From Flavobacteriales bacterium (GTDB taxonomy: Bacteria; Bacteroidota; Bacteroidia; UBA10329), in assembly GCA_020635535.1 (NCBI GenBank), contig JACJZP010000004.1:1-64000 (forward strand): a DNA stretch of 64,000 bases, given 5' to 3'. A program made the translations under genes and the position numbers. Positions 61,612-64,000 of this stretch are shown in pieces (the first letter of the stretch is position 1; every line of letters starts with the position of its first letter). The notes under the pieces were generated by a model. The model was not told the DNA's origin. It made no database searches and was given only the letters and a program-made list of their open reading frames with translations.

Positions 61612-62513
61612 TGTAAAAGGTCGTTTAGTGCTTCCTGCAATTGAGGATGCTTGAATTCGAAACCAGCATCCATGATCTTCTGAGATGAAACGCGCGAACC
61701 TTCTGTAACCACTTTGGCCATTTCGCCCATCACTGTGCTGACCAAAAACTTCGGAACGGAAGGAAGAAAAACGGGACGATTCAATGACTTTCCGATCTTC
61801 TGAATGAACTTGGATTGCGTGGCGCTTTCTAGCGCAACTGCATTGTAAGCTCCGTGCATGTGGTTGTTCTCCACCGCATGGAGATAAATGGAAGTCATAT
61901 CATCAATATGAATCCAAGGCATCCATTGCTTACCCGAGCCGATGGCCGCACCAACTCCAAACCTCACTGGTGTGGCAAGTTTGGGAAGCGCACCACCGCC
62001 TTTCATTAGCACAATTCCAGTTCGAACGCGCACTTCTCTATCGGCAACTGGTTTGAAAGATTGAACCGCGGCTTCCCACATTTTGCAGGTAGAACCAAGA
62101 AAGTCATTTGCTGGAGCGTCATCCTCGGTGAAAATCTTTTCGGAAGTAACCGCACCATAATAACCAACTGCCGAAGAAGAGATGATGGCCTCAATACGTT
62201 GATTCCTTTTCTTCAAAACGTCCGAAAGAAGTTGCAACGGTTTTACCCGACTTTCAATGATCTCTTGCTTTCGCGATGGAGACCAAGGCTTGTCTGCAAT
62301 GCCTGCACCGGCCAGATGGATAATATGCGTAACATCCTTCAAAGCGCGCTCGTCCAGCGTTCCTTTTTGCAGATCCCAAGTGAAGCTAGGAACATCTAAG
62401 CTCTTGTGAATTGAACGACCGATAACCGCCACTGAATGTCCATGCTCGCGCAGCTTGTTAATAAGCCTACGACCAATGGAACCAGAACCGCCTGTTATGA
62501 GAATGTGTGCCAT
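61608..62513 (-). CDS. TIGR01777-type NAD(P)-epimerase-like protein
   Basis: 301 aa short-chain dehydrogenase-like protein (SDR39U1 group). Nucleotide motif ITGGSGSIGRRL, LAGAGIADKPWSPSRKQEI, SSAVGYYG (catalytic Tyr region) and PWIHIDDMTSIYLH. The C-terminal DUF1731-like part has KIMDAGFEFKHPQLQEALNDLL. Its reaction is not known. First gene of the probable photoreceptor operon, right after a terminator. Confidence 0.9.
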   Translation of the reverse strand: MAHILITGGSGSIGRRLINKLREHGHSVAVIGRSIHKSLDVPSFTWDLQKGTLDERALKDVTHIIHLAGAGIADKPWSPSRKQEIIESRVKPLQLLSDVLKKRNQRIEAIISSSAVGYYGAVTSEKIFTEDDAPANDFLGSTCKMWEAAVQSFKPVADREVRVRTGIVLMKGGGALPKLATPVRFGVGAAIGSGKQWMPWIHIDDMTSIYLHAVENNHMHGAYNAVALESATQSKFIQKIGKSLNRPVFLPSVPKFLVSTVMGEMAKVVTEGSRVSSQKIMDAGFEFKHPQLQEALNDLLQ

Positions 62514-62523
62514 TTCTTTAACT

Positions 62524-62556
62524 AAAAAGCGCCCCGTCCCTTACGGAACGGGACGC
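62524..62556 (-). terminator. Terminator after DUF4397-like gene
   Basis: On the minus strand GCGTCCCGTTCC and GGGACGGGGCGC pair with one or two mismatches around a GTAA-type loop, then TTTTT. Isolates the epimerase-MerR operon from the secreted protein gene. Confidence 0.85.
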
Positions 62557-62573
62557 TCAATCCTGCAGGAAAT

Positions 62574-64000
62574 TTATCGAACTACTTGCAGTTTTGTTGA
62601 TACAACACCAGAGTTGGTGCGTAGGTTCACGAAGTAGAAACCTGGAGCCATTTCAGAAGCTGGAATCTCCACTCTGTGATTTCCAGAAAGCATTTCTCCG
62701 AAGCTGCGCACAAACACACGCTGACCCATTGTGTTTACTACTTCCATATTGATGTTCTCATCTTCAATCAGGTCAAAGAACATGGTAGCGTTATCGTTGG
62801 TCGGATTTGGGAACAAAGCAGCATTGCTGATTGATTCAACCTCATCAATTCCTGTAACGTTGCTTAATGGAATAAGACCTCCGCTTGCACCAACAGATGC
62901 CCAAAGACCGAAACCTGCACCGTTAGAGTTCATTGATGGATCCAAGAATCCTGAAGCAAGTACAGTTACTGCGGCACCTTGCAACGTAAGGGTTGCCAGT
63001 GGAGCGTCAAAGGATGCCACGTTCACGGCACCTGTCTCATCCTGAATTGTCAGTACATAATCAGCCGTAGGTAGTTCCAAATATCCTTGGAATTCGCTGT
63101 AAGAAATATCATCAACAACGGTTCCAGCACCTACACCAGTTTCAGCCACATCAACTGTTGGTGCATCGGTAGAGCCGTGGTAAACCAACACGTCTGTATT
63201 TGATGAACCTGAAGTCGCTGCTTCGCGACCCATGTCAAAAATGTCGAGACCGAATGCTGGGGCAGGAGAATAGCCAGAACCACTCACAATTCCGTTAGCA
63301 ATTGCAATGTATGTTTTACCTGAACCAAGGAAAGGGATGTTGATCGTACCCACGGAACCACCGATTCCGGCACCATCAGGAGCTACATCGATTGCCAATG
63401 GCATTCCAGCAGGAACATCGATAAAACCAGTTGTAGTTCTGAAAGCGAAGTTTGGAATCAACTCATCGCCATTAACAAATACATCTACCACTGCAGCTGC
63501 AGCATCAGCAGAGTTATGAATAACCTCCAATCTTGCCATTGAAGAAGGAAGCTCCAACAATGGACCCGCAGCACCTGTTGATACAAAAAGTCCGAAAGCA
63601 GCACCATTGCTATTCATAGAAGGATCCAAGAATCCTGAAGCAAGCACTGTCAGCGCAGCACCATCAACACCCAATGTAGAAAGTGGCGCATCGAAAGCAG
63701 CAACCGCAGTTCCGCTGGCAGCAGCCTGTATTTGCAGCATGTAATCTTCCACTCCTAAAGTGAGGTACCCTTGGAATTCTGAATAAGAGAGGTCATTTAC
63801 TGCCTCACCACCTACTACGTTCAATTCATCCACATCCACCATTGGTGCATCGGTAGAACCGTGGTAAACCAGTACATCGTTGGTGCCTGCACCACCTGCA
63901 GCAGCCGCGCGTGCTCCCGTATATATGTCTAGTCCGAAGGAAGGGGCTGGCATGTAGCCTGATGGAGAAACAATTCCATTTGCAATTGCAATGTATGTTT
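62574..64000 (-). CDS. Secreted DUF4397-like repeat protein with T9SS tail (5' end outside window)
   Basis: At least 475 residues; the frame is open to the window edge, so the signal peptide lies beyond. It consists of tandem repeats of about 228 residues, each with DVLVYHGSTDAPxVDV, YSEFQGYL, FDAPLxTL and VLASGFLDPSMNSNGAxFGL. This is the DUF4397 pattern. The last ~80 residues are a type A T9SS sorting domain (ALFPNPTNDNATMFFD, VNTMGQRVFVR, GFYFVNLRTNSGVVSTKLQVVR). Secreted, perhaps cell-surface attached; the role is not known. Confidence 0.85.
   Translation of the reverse strand, partial: TYIAIANGIVSPSGYMPAPSFGLDIYTGARAAAAGGAGTNDVLVYHGSTDAPMVDVDELNVVGGEAVNDLSYSEFQGYLTLGVEDYMLQIQAAASGTAVAAFDAPLSTLGVDGAALTVLASGFLDPSMNSNGAAFGLFVSTGAAGPLLELPSSMARLEVIHNSADAAAAVVDVFVNGDELIPNFAFRTTTGFIDVPAGMPLAIDVAPDGAGIGGSVGTINIPFLGSGKTYIAIANGIVSGSGYSPAPAFGLDIFDMGREAATSGSSNTDVLVYHGSTDAPTVDVAETGVGAGTVVDDISYSEFQGYLELPTADYVLTIQDETGAVNVASFDAPLATLTLQGAAVTVLASGFLDPSMNSNGAGFGLWASVGASGGLIPLSNVTGIDEVESISNAALFPNPTNDNATMFFDLIEDENINMEVVNTMGQRVFVRSFGEMLSGNHRVEIPASEMAPGFYFVNLRTNSGVVSTKLQVVR

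Overview
The window is a chromosomal segment of a member of the Bacteroidota, most likely near Flavobacteriales. Signs of this are C-terminal type IX secretion (T9SS) sorting domains, many short lipoproteins, a fused MoaC-MoaB, and paired LytS/LytTR regulators. No rRNA, tRNA, CRISPR array, transposase or integrase was found. Most genes are tightly packed, often with 1-8 bp overlaps, in long minus-strand operons.

1-36.6 kb is an anaerobiosis/nitrogen-oxide island. It holds nadBA, heme A synthase, a plus-strand operon of tyrosine phenol-lyase, Cys-rich lipoprotein, glycyl radical activase, glycyl radical enzyme and a flavin-fold protein, then an MbnP/MbnH-like pair, a polysaccharide ABC exporter, class II ribonucleotide reductase, a Crp/Fnr regulator, moaA and a hemerythrin. 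Next come two NarK transporters with a porin, a second hemerythrin, two His-rich membrane proteins, the Ric repair protein with an NsrR-like Rrf2 regulator, a nine-gene molybdopterin-to-biotin operon, a flavin-halogenase-like protein and moeA. Eight near-identical palindromes (consensus ATGATWTRYATCAT) and two weaker ones precede most of these units. They look like one regulon of the Crp/Fnr protein encoded at 15532-16218. No nitrate, nitrite, NO or N2O reductase lies in the window.

36.6-45.0 kb is a separate surface module. A LytTR response regulator and a two-component-propeller histidine kinase precede a T9SS-sorted protein and a 1014-aa protein with a YadA-like head and an S74 chaperone. 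The regulator's own promoter and the surface-protein promoter share a 21-bp-spaced direct repeat of the LytTR type. The module is flanked by two direct 98-bp imperfect repeats whose ends resemble the 3' part of a tRNA gene.

45.0-56.4 kb is mixed housekeeping: penicillin-acylase-family hydrolase, sodium/solute symporter, nucleotidyltransferase, WYL regulator, WG-repeat protein, cold-shock-domain protein, acyl-CoA synthetase and small unknowns.

56.5-62.5 kb is a probable light-response cluster: a B12-binding MerR photoreceptor of CarH type, an ECF sigma factor preceded by an operator-like array, idi, a pterin synthase, folE, a photolyase, and two SRPBCC/epimerase genes. The right edge holds a truncated DUF4397-type repeat protein with a T9SS tail.
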